Below are positions 55,251 through 64,000 of a stretch of 64,000 nucleotides of DNA, piece by piece. The stretch is taken from assembly GCF_002878395.1 (NCBI RefSeq), contig NC_061120.1:118740781-118804780 (forward strand). Reading direction: 5' to 3'. Each line of letters begins with the position of its first letter. The stretch's first letter is position 1. The position numbers and the translations under genes are program-made. The notes below the pieces were generated by a model that saw only the letters and a list, made by a program, of their open reading frames with translations, did no database searches and was not told the origin of the DNA. Source of the DNA: Capsicum annuum. Lineage: Eukaryota > Streptophyta > Magnoliopsida > Solanales > Solanaceae.

Positions 55251-55892
55251 ACTTGAGAAGAGAAATATAAGGAAAAATGCTAGTATTTGGGTTAGTGAAT
55301 ATCAAAGGTCCTTTGTGGACAAGATCCATAATCATGTGTTCTTTTTCCCATCCAATATCACTACCTGTGGTTTGCCTTTCCTTTTCCCTCCTTCCTTCAA
55401 ATCCTCCTTGTATCTGACAATATATTTGCTCTCCATATTGAGGCTTAGCCTCACCCTCTTTGGTTTCTAACTCCTCTGATTCTTCTATTTGTATGGGGAT
55501 ATTTTGGTTTGTGGCATTTGGAGTGAAGGATAAGGTCTTTGGTTAATTGGGTTTTGGTTTTGGTAGTTCAGATTTTTGGGTAGCATTTGAGTACCAAGTC
55601 CCTTTTATTTGACTTGGTTCAATTGTAGACGGTTTGGTGGACTTAGTCTATCAACCACCGCTTTTACTTTAGTCATGTCACCACTCACTGATCCTATATA
55701 ACCCTTCATATCTCTACTAAAAGAATCTATATCACCCTTCTTATCATGGGAAAATGCATCAATCCGAGCCATCAAGGCTTCTAAAACATCATTACCCAAG
55801 GTTTGAGATGTGGTACCCTCGGATTCAATCTCAAATGTACCTAACAAAAAGCAAAACACAGCAAATAGAAAACCTACAAAATGAACAAACAA
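55251..55892 (-). pseudogene. D gag-like N-terminus
   Basis: The open stretch 55605-55892 reads FEIESEGTTSQTLGNDVLEA followed by a coiled-coil-like series of short repeats: DKKGDIDSFSRDMKGYIGSV. TTSQT and the following Asn/Asp block recall C1 (MERTTSQTVNNN). It follows TTTTTGTTAG/GTACATT. The first 17 codons of the open frame are leader, hydrophobic by chance (FVGFLFAVFCFLL); I do not think they are a signal peptide. A Pro/Asn linker leads to the acidic part; no capsid or zinc knuckle. Confidence 0.55.
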
Positions 55893-56892
55893 GTTAGTTC
55901 AAAAAGAGCCTCACCACTCTCACACTCGATTCTTACCTCAGACTTGGTCTCAAAAGTGTTGAAATCTTGGCATGTACTTGGCAAGTGAATGAGTGATGAA
56001 TCTACTTTTGCTCGGAATTGATTTTCTTGGATGTGACTCAAATAAAAATGATGTGAAGACTTGAACCAACAAATTACTATGACTTAAGAATGAGAAAAGC
56101 ACACAAAAAGCAAAGACATGAAGAAACAGACTCAAGACTAATTACCAACCTTGTAGATACTTACAAGTTTTCTAATTAGTGATAGAATAAACACAAAATA
56201 AACTCGAAAAAATAAATTAAAACTTAGAAATCTAATTTTAGGACTCAATTGGGTTGTTCATAAAGTGATGACATGGAAACTTGTGGTTGGACATCACTTT
56301 TCAAAATTTTCAAGTCCCCAAATCTCTTGTTTAGGCCAAATACACTTAGTAGAAGAAGACATCTCATTTTGGAGGGAAAAATTGAAGGTTTGGAGCCCTT
56401 TGGAGCTTCAAATAAATTCAAAATGGATTGGTCCTCTCAAGTGTACTTTCAATTGTACTTGCTTGTCCCCTTGTCCCGTCTTTCACTTTTTGGAAGACTT
56501 AAAATATGCTAGGAAATATTCTTGTGCAAACACTTAGTACACTCTCTTTCTTCTCCCTTTTTAGATCAAACAATCTACTTGAATATTCTTCTTCACCAAG
56601 ACTTGAAGATAGTGAATGAACAAGATGAATATTGAAGAGTTGACCACGGTTTGACTACTAGGCAAATGAAGCCCAAATTCAAATTTTCTTTTAGATCTAG
56701 GTTTCTTTTGCCAAGACAAGAATAAAAAGACACAAAATCAGCCACAAATTGCAACAAACAATGTATCCACCATGAGATATTACCTAAAAAAGCTTTAAAC
56801 AACTCACAACAATGGTTGATCTACTTAAAAGACAACCAAATTTTGTTCCAAATGTAGATCTAGACTCCCTAGGTCTGATACCTAATACATGG
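55893..56892 (-). other. D 5' leader
   Basis: Non-coding leader. The overlapping open frames at 56265-56537 and 56273-56512 (plus strand) are antisense shadows. No domain recognised. Confidence 0.45.
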
Positions 56893-56905
56893 GTCTGATA
56901 CCAAA
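56873..56905 (-). other. D primer-binding site with a duplicated copy
   Basis: The true site (56893-56905) reads TTTGGTATCAGAC on the minus strand beside the LTR. A second copy, GGTATCAGACC, lies 19 bp further inside (about 56874-56884). The unit of about 20 bp seems to be tandemly duplicated. Confidence 0.7.
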
Positions 56906-57648
56906 TGATAGCTAAAACCAATCTGTAACCGAAATTCAAGACTAAAGACGGAAAAATAAGCAACTAAAGAAAGAGGAGATGAAGTAGAAACATAAAGAAA
57001 ATTGCATTAAATGAAAGATAGTAATGATACATACACCAACTCTACTAATTCACAACTAAGTGTATATTAAACTCTTAAACACACCTCACCATTGATAGAT
57101 AACACTTCATTGTTAGGTGGACATAAAGGGATCAAATCCTCAAGCACCCAACCTTTCTTGCTAAAATGTCAACAGGCGTGATTCCATACTCAATGATGAC
57201 CCTAGTTTAAATATCTTTTCCAAGACCTACAGTACAATGGCTTTTCCAAGCCCTACACTAAGGAAAAAAAATACAATTTGAGTTTCAGTCAATCAATTCT
57301 TCGAAACTAATGAAAAATGGAAGCTAAAGATCTATTTATACTATTACAAGAAAATATCTAAAATACCCTTAATGAAGGGTGCTCCTTTGGAGTTTAAAAA
57401 GGGAGTATCAAAAGACCATAATATCACTAAGTCAAGGCGCCTTTGGAGTTTATTCAAGGCTGCCTTGGAGTGTATTAAAAGCTCTTCATCATGTTTTAGC
57501 AAATGCACTCCCTTGGTTGAAGGCATCATGCTCCCATAAGCTCCCATTTCCATAAACAAGGCTTGAAAAGGCTCCAAAAGCTCTTCAATCTGAAACTTGA
57601 ACCTTTGACAATACCTTGTACTCTTTGGTGCTCTTCATTCTTGTATCA
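56906..57648 (-). repeat. D 5' LTR
   Basis: Begins TGATAGCTAAAACC and ends CATTCTTGTATCA; pairs with 52655-53393. Reverse TATAAATA near 57331-57338. Confidence 0.85.
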
Positions 57649-57653
57649 AGACC

Positions 57654-57990
57654 ATAGATGGTATTTTCCAAGTGGCCCTGGAAATTTAAAAGGAGATCAA
57701 AGAGAAAGCGGCTTACAGGTCAAACGGTCATCCATAAATTACTACTTAGGGGAAAAACAAAGAGAGCTCATTCATCTACGGCTTGGAACAAGAACAAAGA
57801 TTACTAAATTATTGATAAGAAGCACGTAGCTAAACTTATTCCAAAGTACCCTAAAAGAAATTAAGGTAAAAAGTATCCTACTTTAAATCCTAAAGGATTC
57901 TAAAGCTTTAAATATTTAGGGTGGGGACATAAGGAAAATGAATGTCCCTACACAAGAAATTTGATCCTTAGAAAAGGAAAATTGTATTAT
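57654..57990 (+). pseudogene. G4 gag, right part with broken zinc knuckle
   Basis: TIDGIFQVALEI continues the gag left of D. The knuckle near 57900 reads F*SFKYLGWGHKENECPY: both first Cys positions are lost and one stop is present, while His and the last Cys remain. A Glu/Lys region follows toward the protease. Confidence 0.75.
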
Positions 57991-57999
57991 CATAGAGAA

Positions 58000-58600
58000 G
58001 AGGTAGGGTTAGAAGTAGGTGACAATGATGACAAGTATCAAAATAGAGAGCAAGAAGAATATGTGATTAAAGAAGAAAGAGATGAAGAAGATTTTTTGTC
58101 ACAAAATAGTGAGATCAAGTACATAACTTTGTGGTAAGGTGATTCATGGTTAGTAAGTCTTTGGATGACCAGAGCAACAGGAAGAATCTATTCCATACCA
58201 AATGTCTTATTAAAGGAGTTGAGTGCTCAAAGATCATTGATAGTGGTAGTTGTACTAATGTTGCTAGTGCAACCATGGTTAATTTCTTGAACCTATACAC
58301 TACCAAACATGTAAGTCACTGTATACTCCAAAGGCTAAATGATTATGAAGAACTAAAGTTTAACCAGCAAGTGATGATTTAGTTTAAGGTAGGGAATTAC
58401 CTAGATGAGTTGCTTTGAGATATGATTGATATGCAAGCTTGTCACTTATTATTGGGAAGGCCTTGGAAATATGATGATTCCATTAAACATAATAGAAGAA
58501 CCAATCAGTATTCTCTTGAACTAAATGGCCAAAAGTTTACACTCCATCCTCTCTTAGCATCATAAGTTAATGTCCATCAATAACTAAGGGAATTGAAAGA
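58000..58600 (+). pseudogene. G4 aspartic protease
   Basis: Open stretch 58146-58382: LFHTKCLIKGVECSKIIDSG then SCTNVASATMVNFLNL. The catalytic DSG (58239-58247) is intact. HLLLGRPWKYDD at about 58445-58480 marks the end of the domain. One stop at 58380. It would process the polyprotein; it lies between gag and RT as usual. Confidence 0.8.
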
Positions 58601-59520
58601 GAAAAAGAAGAAGAGAAAGCCTAGGAGAGGGAAGGTAAAGAAGGAGAGGGCGCAATGAACACAAATGAAAAAGATCCTATGGTAATGTTTCCTAGGAAAA
58701 CGGATTTCTTCAAGGAGAATGATGACAAAACACCCATGCTTCTCCTAGCCCATATTTTTAATACTAACCCCTCTACTTCTTTTATTCCCCATTCTATCTC
58801 CTTTATTTGGCAGGATTTTGAAGATGTATTCCCAAAGGAACTTTCACAAGGGTTAACCCCCCTTTGAGGAATCGAGCATCAAATAGACTTCATGTTAGGC
58901 TCTTAATTGCTTGAAAAACCAACCTATTGAAGTAACCCTATGAACACCAAAGAACTTCAAAGTCAAGTTATGGAACTCCTCAACAAAGGATATATCAAAA
59001 AAAGAAGGATCCCATGTACTGTCCCTTTATTATTGATGAAAATGTAATATGGGACATGGTTCATGTTTTTGGACTACCAAGCCATCAATAAGATCACGGT
59101 AAACTATTGTCACCGCAATCCCCGATTAGATAATATACTTGATGAATTGAATGGTTCATATGATTTTTTAAAGATTAATATTAGGTGTGGATATACCCAA
59201 ATAAGAATACAACTAGGTGATGAGTGGAAAACCACCTTCAAGACCATGTTTGGTCTCTATGAATGGTTGGTCATGCCATTCATCCTTACCAATGCTCCTA
59301 GTACTTTCTAGTGGTTAATGAATCATGTGATGAAACCATTCATTGGGATGTTTTTTTATGGCATATTTTTATTATGTCCCATATTATAGAAAATCCCTTG
59401 AAGAAAATCTTTTACATTTACAAAGTGTGTTTGAAGTCCACAGAAAGGAAAACTTGTACGCTAATCTTGAAAAATGCTCTTTTGGTGTGAATGAAGTTGT
59501 GTTTTTGGGAGTTTTTGTAT
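58601..59520 (+). pseudogene. G4 reverse transcriptase and linker
   Basis: Open stretch 58655-58867 carries FFKENDDKTPMLLLAH, FIPHSISFIWQDFEDVFPKE, the typical region before RT. RT blocks: [31 protein letters not shown] and 59063-59311 ([46 protein letters not shown]). The active site is ruined: where YFDD is expected (about 59360-59375) the sequence gives YGIFLLCP, without the Asp pair. Stops and a frameshift around 59310. Confidence 0.8.
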
Positions 59521-60150
59521 GATCAATAGGACTCGAGGTAGATGAATATATGATAGGCCCTATAAATAATTGGCCAACTCCTAAATTTGTTAGTTAAGTA
59601 TGAAGATTCACTGGGTTGGCTAGTTTTTACAGGCAGTTTGTCAAAGAATTTAGAACTTTCAGCGCGCCCTTGACCGATGTCATCCAATAGGACAAAGCTT
59701 TCACATGTGGTGAAGAGAAATCCAAAGAATTTGAAACCTTGAAGCCTATGCTTATTTCCTCCTTCTTGTTGCAATTATATAATTTGATAAGATGTTAGAA
59801 ATTTAATGTGATGTAAGTAAAGTAGGAATAGGTGTTGTGTTAATCCAAGGTCTTAAACCTACTGCCTATTTTAGTGAGAAGCTACAGGGCGCTAGTCTAA
59901 ATTATTCCACTTATGATCTAGAGTTATATGCCTTGATTCAACCCTTGGGTAATTGATAACACTACTTGTGGCCAAAGGAATATGTGATCCGAATGGACCA
60001 CGAGTCCTTGAAATATCTTAGGAACCAAGGTAAACTAAACAAATGGCATGCAAAGTGGATTGAGTTCCTAGAAACCTTCCCTTATGTCATTCAATAAAAA
60101 AGGGAAATAAAATATGGTTGTTGATGCATTATCTAGGAATTATGTGCTCA
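59521..60150 (+). pseudogene. G4 RNase H
   Basis: Blocks in shifted frames: [74 protein letters not shown] and [11 protein letters not shown](Q)GKLNKWH. The end, YVIQ*KREIKYGC, is the usual start of the integrase linker. Frequent stops. Confidence 0.75.
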
Positions 60151-60930
60151 TTTTTACATTGTCTTCAAAATTGATGGGATTCGAGAGTCTTCAGAGGATG
60201 TACCCTGAGGACCTCATATTTTTCCCTATCTTTTGAGATTGTGAGGAGTGAGTTATGGAAAAATGGATCAATGATACGGTTTCAACTCCCTATTCCAAGT
60301 TTGATGGGTATTTGTTCAAATGAAGAAGGTTGTGTATGCCCTTTAGTTCTTGGGAAGAATTATTTGTGATAGAGGCATATAATGATTGTTTTATAGGTCA
60401 CTTTAGGGTTTAAAAGATAATCTAGATCCTAGAGGAACAATTCTATTAGCCCAAGATATGCAATGTTGTTTCTAGGATTTGTGGCCATTGCACAGATTAT
60501 AGGAGTGCCAAATCATGCCTCCTCCCTAAATGGTTGTATACCTCACTTCTCACTCCCCTATGGCTATTGATTAACATCTCAATGGACTTCTTCTTTTGAT
60601 TCCCAAGGATGAGAAGAGACAGGTATAGAATTTTTGTGGTTGTTAACTAGTTCTCAAATGTGGCACACTTCGTCCCATGTTGTAAGAGTGAAGATTCACC
60701 TAGTGTAACTTCATTATTTGTTTATCAGGTTTTAAAATACATAGGATCCCTCAGACCATTGTTAGTGATAGGGACTCCAAGCTCATTAGTCACTTTTGGA
60801 AGTCATTTAGGGGTAGGCTAGGTACAAAAATTCTATTCACAACTTCTTGCCTCCTACAAACCAATGGACAAGCGAAAATAGTAAATAGGACTTTCAATTC
60901 TATGCTATGCTCCGTGGTTAAAGTACAAAG
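60151..60930 (+). pseudogene. G4 integrase, truncated
   Basis: Reads HCTDYRSAKSCLLP (HHCC region, about 60490), ISMDFFF, RRDRYRIFVVVN, FSNVAHFVPCCKSEDSPSV and, shifted, IVSDRDSKLISHFWKSF, RLGTKILFTTSCLLQTNGQ(A). It is cut about 60930 by a foreign LTR piece. The catalytic region is broken. The C-terminal tail seen in E2 (18504-18692) is missing. Confidence 0.75.
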
Positions 60931-61078
60931 ATGGAAATGAAACGAAAACAAAGGAATAACACTAATAAAAAATCACAAAAACAAGGAACTAAGGAAATGG
61001 AATGATAAAGTGAAAGACAGATAGATTGACATAAATCGATAATGAGAGGACAACCAAAGTTGAGACTATTGGTTGGAG
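60931..61078 (-). repeat. LTR scrap similar to the J1 LTR
   Basis: Matches the J1 LTR near 4360-4460 (AGGAAATGGAATGATAAAGT; AGATAGATTGACA). The rest of the LTR is gone, and A5 leader follows, so this is a deletion or recombination junction. Confidence 0.6.
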
Positions 61079-61685
61079 AAGAAGCAATTCGAAATACCTC
61101 AATTTTCCTCCTTCCACATCCTTGTACTTTTTGTCTAAGGCAGCCTCAATAATACCTCAAGTTAGAGAAAAAACAATTGGCAGATTCTTGGTAATTATTC
61201 AAAAACTTGGAGATCCTCCAGACTACCCCTACGTGCAACAAACTTTATAGCCACTCTTTTATTTGTTTGTACGATCAAATTGGTGATTCTCCACATTTTG
61301 GTGAATTTTTCACAATAAATCACAAGGAAAAGTATTGAACATAGACCGGAACTTGCTAATTAATGATAAGCCATCAACTGAGTGACGACTACAATCCTAG
61401 TCGTCAACCAAGTAAAAAACATGGATGAAATTTTTGTAAGCTCAATTTTTGATTTCTAGTTTCTTTTCATTATTCTTTAACTTCTTTTTATTAATTCTAA
61501 ACACTAATTAGCAACTATTAATCATCCTACTTAGTTGTGAATTATTTTTTGAGTCTATTTTATTCTTCTTCCTTTCTTTATGTGCTTTCGTCATTTTAAT
61601 TCATTGCAACTTCTTTGATTCTAGTTCATAAGTAGATTTTGTTTTGAGTTTTGAGTCGATCAAACAAGAATTCAATTCATCTGCA
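61079..61685 (+). other. A5 5' leader, partial
   Basis: Aligns with the A2 and A4 leaders (GTAGTCGTCAACCAAGT-type block near 61400; AACACTAATTAGCAACTA near 61500). No gene. The acceptor and gag ATG are replaced by the foreign piece. Confidence 0.6.
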
Positions 61686-61825
61686 AACATGGAGTGCTTT
61701 GAACGAACTCATGAGGGGTGCCCATATGCCCATGTTCCATTGGGGTATACTAAGATTTACAATATTGATCCAAGGAGAAATGTTCACTCCAGAATAGTAA
61801 GCATTTGTGGGGTTCTGGGATGCCT
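61686..61825 (+). other. Unidentified 140-bp insert, open reading frame
   Basis: The segment does not match other family copies in this window. It is open on the plus strand from MECFERTHEGCPYAHV onward to SRIVSICGVLG, and the surrounding frame stays open from 61644 to 61927. Base composition is less AT-rich than the flanks. It replaces about 700 bp of leader and gag. It could be filler DNA from a host gene or another repeat; I do not recognise it. Confidence 0.5.
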
Positions 61826-62200
61826 ACTTATGATAGATGATTGGTGCTACAAAAACTACACCATGGGTTTACCATTTAGGTGTATATCAAGAACATCTAC
61901 TTATTCAATACTCCTTGGACGGGAATAAGTTTACTGAGAGAGTGAAGGTTTCCTTCACCTTATTTTGATACTATGAGGAGGTATGGTATGACATATTTCC
62001 TTTGGAACAATGTCATTTATGCTTTGGTACTGATTGTTTACATAACATAGAGTTCAAAGTATGAAAAAATTTGCATGAGATTGTTATGGACTATTGGGGA
62101 AATCATATCTTTCTACCCATTCTTACAAAATCTCAAAGAGGTATGACCTCCTATTCAAATCCAAAAAAAAATAGAGAGATAAAAGAATGAGAAGAGTAAG
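61826..62200 (+). pseudogene. A5 protease-like segment
   Basis: Reads VKVSFT, YYEEVWYDIFPLEQCHLCFG and NIEFK, matching A2 (26588-26690) and A4. The final part, GNHIFLPILTKSQRG, corresponds to the A4 block LPLPNLKE. Stops are present and the catalytic half is absent. Confidence 0.55.
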
Positions 62201-62329
62201 TGAGTGAAAGGTGGAAATCTAAGACAGTAAAAAAGAGAGGTTGAAAGGAGTGATTGAGAGGGTTTCCACCAAACCAAGCTAACAATGTTTGTCCTTCTAC
62301 TTATAAGGACATTTGTATAGGTACCAACA

Positions 62330-64000
62330 TGGCAAGCAGAGAGAACGAGTGATAAAATACAAGATTCCCTTTGAAGTTTTGACGAGAATAATATTAAATG
62401 ATTCGAAAGCTTGTGGAGGACCTTCACACCAAAGTAAAGAAGAAAAATCTCAAGAACCTCAAGGTAAAATAACAACTATTACACTTTTAAGTATGTGAAT
62501 GATGATTGGGTGGCAAGTATCCCATTGAGTGTGAGTAATAGCTTAACTAGTTGTGAGTCTACTGATTATTTGCCTCTTAATGATGATGTACATGTTGTGA
62601 GTGTGAATACAATATTTGACCCTATTAATAACCGAATTGACTCTTCTTGTAAGACCAATTAGTGTCCACCTAGTGTTGAAGCCATTGTGTTGAATAATAG
62701 TACATCATCTTACAAAAATTGCATTGATCAACTTGTGTTTGAATCTAGTTCACTACTTGAGGTTATGTGTAGTGTGATTAAAAGACCTCGAGTGAGTGAT
62801 GAAATTGTGAATTTTGATCAAGAAAATAGTTGTGACCCTTTGAGCTTACTATTTAGTAAACATTCTAATAATTGCTTGGCTCATAGGGATAATTATGTTC
62901 TTGAAACATCTTTGATACTTTATAATGGTCTTTTAGAGAATGGATTAGTATGCTCTATATCTTCTTCATGGATAGATCCTTCTCTCTTTAAGGACAATAT
63001 TTTGTTTGAAAATGGTGAACTCACTACTAATAAATGTGACAACATTTCTCCTAAAGATGGAAATCTCTTCTTGAAAGATGTGAGTGCTCTTAAGGTAAAG
63101 GAATATGAGGTATTGGAAGGGAATAATCAATTGGGTGATAATAGCTTTGATTTTCTTGAATATTTTGAGAAACCCAATAGGTGATTATTTCTCGAAAAAT
63201 TATTATGGATGTGATCCTTTATATGATGCTCCACCCTTGTTTGATACCTTTGAGGATTAATTGCTTGCTTCTTTTGAAGACTTAAGTAATCATTCCTTTG
63301 ATTTTTTTAGTAGTTCGTGTATACTTGAGGATGCTTTCATTGAAGGAGAAAGTGTTCATTGTATGGAAATTACTCCCTCTTATAGTTTGTATGACCTTAT
63401 TGTTGAGAGTACTCATGGTGATGATTTAGAAACTATTAGTGAGTACATACACGAGGACACCGTAGTTGAAGTTTACTTGAGTGATACCTTTCTCTACTCT
63501 TTATTTGTTTTTATGATATGTATGCTATTTTAGAGAGAATATCTTCTAGTTTGGGTGAAGCCTATGAGGAAAACGAGTGTAGTTTAGACCCATGTCTATG
63601 GCCGCTCTTTCTATTTGATCCTGGTGCCAAATGTTGATATGATGATGTTGGTACACCAAAGTTGTTTCTTGGTCTACATGACAAGTAAAGTTTGAATAAA
63701 GGTATTGGTATCCTTCCCTATGATGGAGAGTCTTTCTTGAGGATTCACAACCCACTTGAGGGACCAACATTGTGTAAGGTAAAGAACTAGAATCAAGATA
63801 AATGACTTTTAAAGAAGGGGTATAATGAAAAGCTCCAACAGAGTTATCCATTGTGTGTTTCCACTCTCATATAAAGTTTTACTACTTGTAGGACAAAAAA
63901 AGAGTCTTATTTGGAAACTAATTTGGGTGCATTCTATTCCTGTGATACCCCTCTTTAATACTTAAGTAGAATTGATGACCTCTTTCTCCATGGTGGTATC
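62330..64000 (+). pseudogene. A5 acidic Cys/Asp-rich ORF (partial)
   Basis: ATG at 62330 follows TTGTATAG/GTACCAAC, as in A4. Pieces: 62313-62498 (YKIPFEVLTRIILNDSKACG), 62687-63184 (165 codons; RPRVSDEIVNFDQENSCDPL, LEGNNQLGDNSFDFLEYF), 63261-63533 (FEDLSNHSFDFF, ESTHGDDLETISEY, DTVVEVYLSDTFLYSLF) and, downstream in broken frames, PLSIxSWCQM-type and LHDK blocks. Order and spacing match A4. Rich in Asp, Glu, Ser, Cys. Runs off the window. Function unknown. Confidence 0.65.

Larger units (their letters stand above)
52655..57648 (-). mobile_element. D: pol-less element with acidic ORF inserted in G4 gag
   Basis: LTRs at 52655-53393 (739 bp) and 56906-57648 (743 bp). Flanks ATACC (52650-52654) and AGACC (57649-57653) differ at one base. 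G4 gag reads across. Minus-strand order: LTR, PBS, leader, short gag-like N-terminus, acidic ORF, purine tract, LTR. No RT, RNase H or integrase. Its LTRs are a family distinct from those of A2/A4; the solo LTR in G3 is a relative. Confidence 0.85.
49711..60930 (+). mobile_element. G4: pol-bearing gypsy element, split by D
   Basis: Plus-strand order: 5' LTR, PBS, leader, gag (interrupted by D at 52655-57648), zinc knuckle, protease, RT, RNase H, integrase. It is cut near 60930, in integrase, by an LTR scrap and A5, and no 3' LTR is in the window. The preceding pentamer is CTTGG. It is the most complete pol-bearing element here but carries many stops. Confidence 0.85.
61079..64000 (+). mobile_element. 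A5: acidic-ORF element, 5' rearranged, runs off the window
   Basis: Leader (61079-61685), a 140-bp foreign piece (61686-61825), protease-like segment and acidic ORF follow in A4 order. The 5' LTR, PBS and gag are missing. The right end of the window cuts the acidic ORF. Confidence 0.75.

Noticed and set aside
55605..55892. Hydrophobic N-terminus as signal peptide of a secreted protein
   Set aside because: The hydrophobic codons lie in the leader before the acceptor-like TTAG/GTAC; the gag-like part begins after them.
56265..56537. Two overlapping frames of 80-90 codons
   Set aside because: Both are antisense to the D leader and show no conserved blocks.
1..64000. tRNA, rRNA or complete host genes
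   Set aside because: I found no cloverleaf-like or rRNA-like sequence; the TGGTATCAGAG matches are primer-binding sites beside LTRs, not tRNA genes.

Overview
The window looks like repeat-rich heterochromatin from a flowering plant. It is AT-rich and I found no intact host gene, tRNA or rRNA. It is filled end to end with decayed LTR retrotransposons of the Ty3/gypsy order. The evidence for a plant is the primer-binding sites, which are variants of TGGTATCAGAG (plant initiator-Met tRNA), and the chromovirus-like gag and integrase sequences. A solanaceous source is a guess I cannot prove. Almost every reading frame is broken by stops and frameshifts, so most coding entries are pseudogenes.

Two kinds of element alternate. 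The first kind (called H1, E2, G3 and G4 here) carries gag, zinc knuckle, aspartic protease, reverse transcriptase, RNase H and integrase. The second kind lacks RT, RNase H and integrase. Elements A1-A5, D and B1 carry part or all of a long, acidic, Cys/Asp-rich ORF that I cannot assign to any family. B2 and C1 keep little more than gag. LTRs of the two kinds resemble each other, which suggests that the pol-less elements are or were mobilised by the pol-bearing ones.

Layout. 1-3245: A1 (minus). 3246-5011: 5' part of J1 (minus). 5012-17890: H1 (plus), split by B1 (5509-9272) and B2 (13019-17743) and then ended by E2. 17891-43865: E2 (minus), split by A2 (plus, outer limits 19862-42532). A2's 5' LTR holds C1 (20263-24336) and its 3' LTR holds A3 (minus, outer limits 30132-42365), which in turn holds the complete A4 (plus, 33677-39559). 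43866-48507: G3 (plus), with a solo LTR (47773-48456). 48508-49575: LTR and 3' end of an unrelated element, K, with a cluster of 21-bp palindromes. 49576-49710: chimeric scraps. 49711-60930: G4 (plus), split by D (minus, 52655-57648). 60931-64000: a rearranged LTR piece joined to A5 (plus), which runs off the window.

The nesting rests on three checks: flanking coding sequence that resumes in frame or in homology, 5-bp target duplications (three perfect, the others imperfect), and LTR lengths that become equal once inserts are removed (A2: 603 and 601 bp; A4: 603 and 601 bp). The most interesting signal is the acidic ORF. It sits after gag-protease, begins at its own ATG in A4 and A5, and is preceded by the same splice-acceptor-like TAG/GTACCA motif that precedes the gag ATG.
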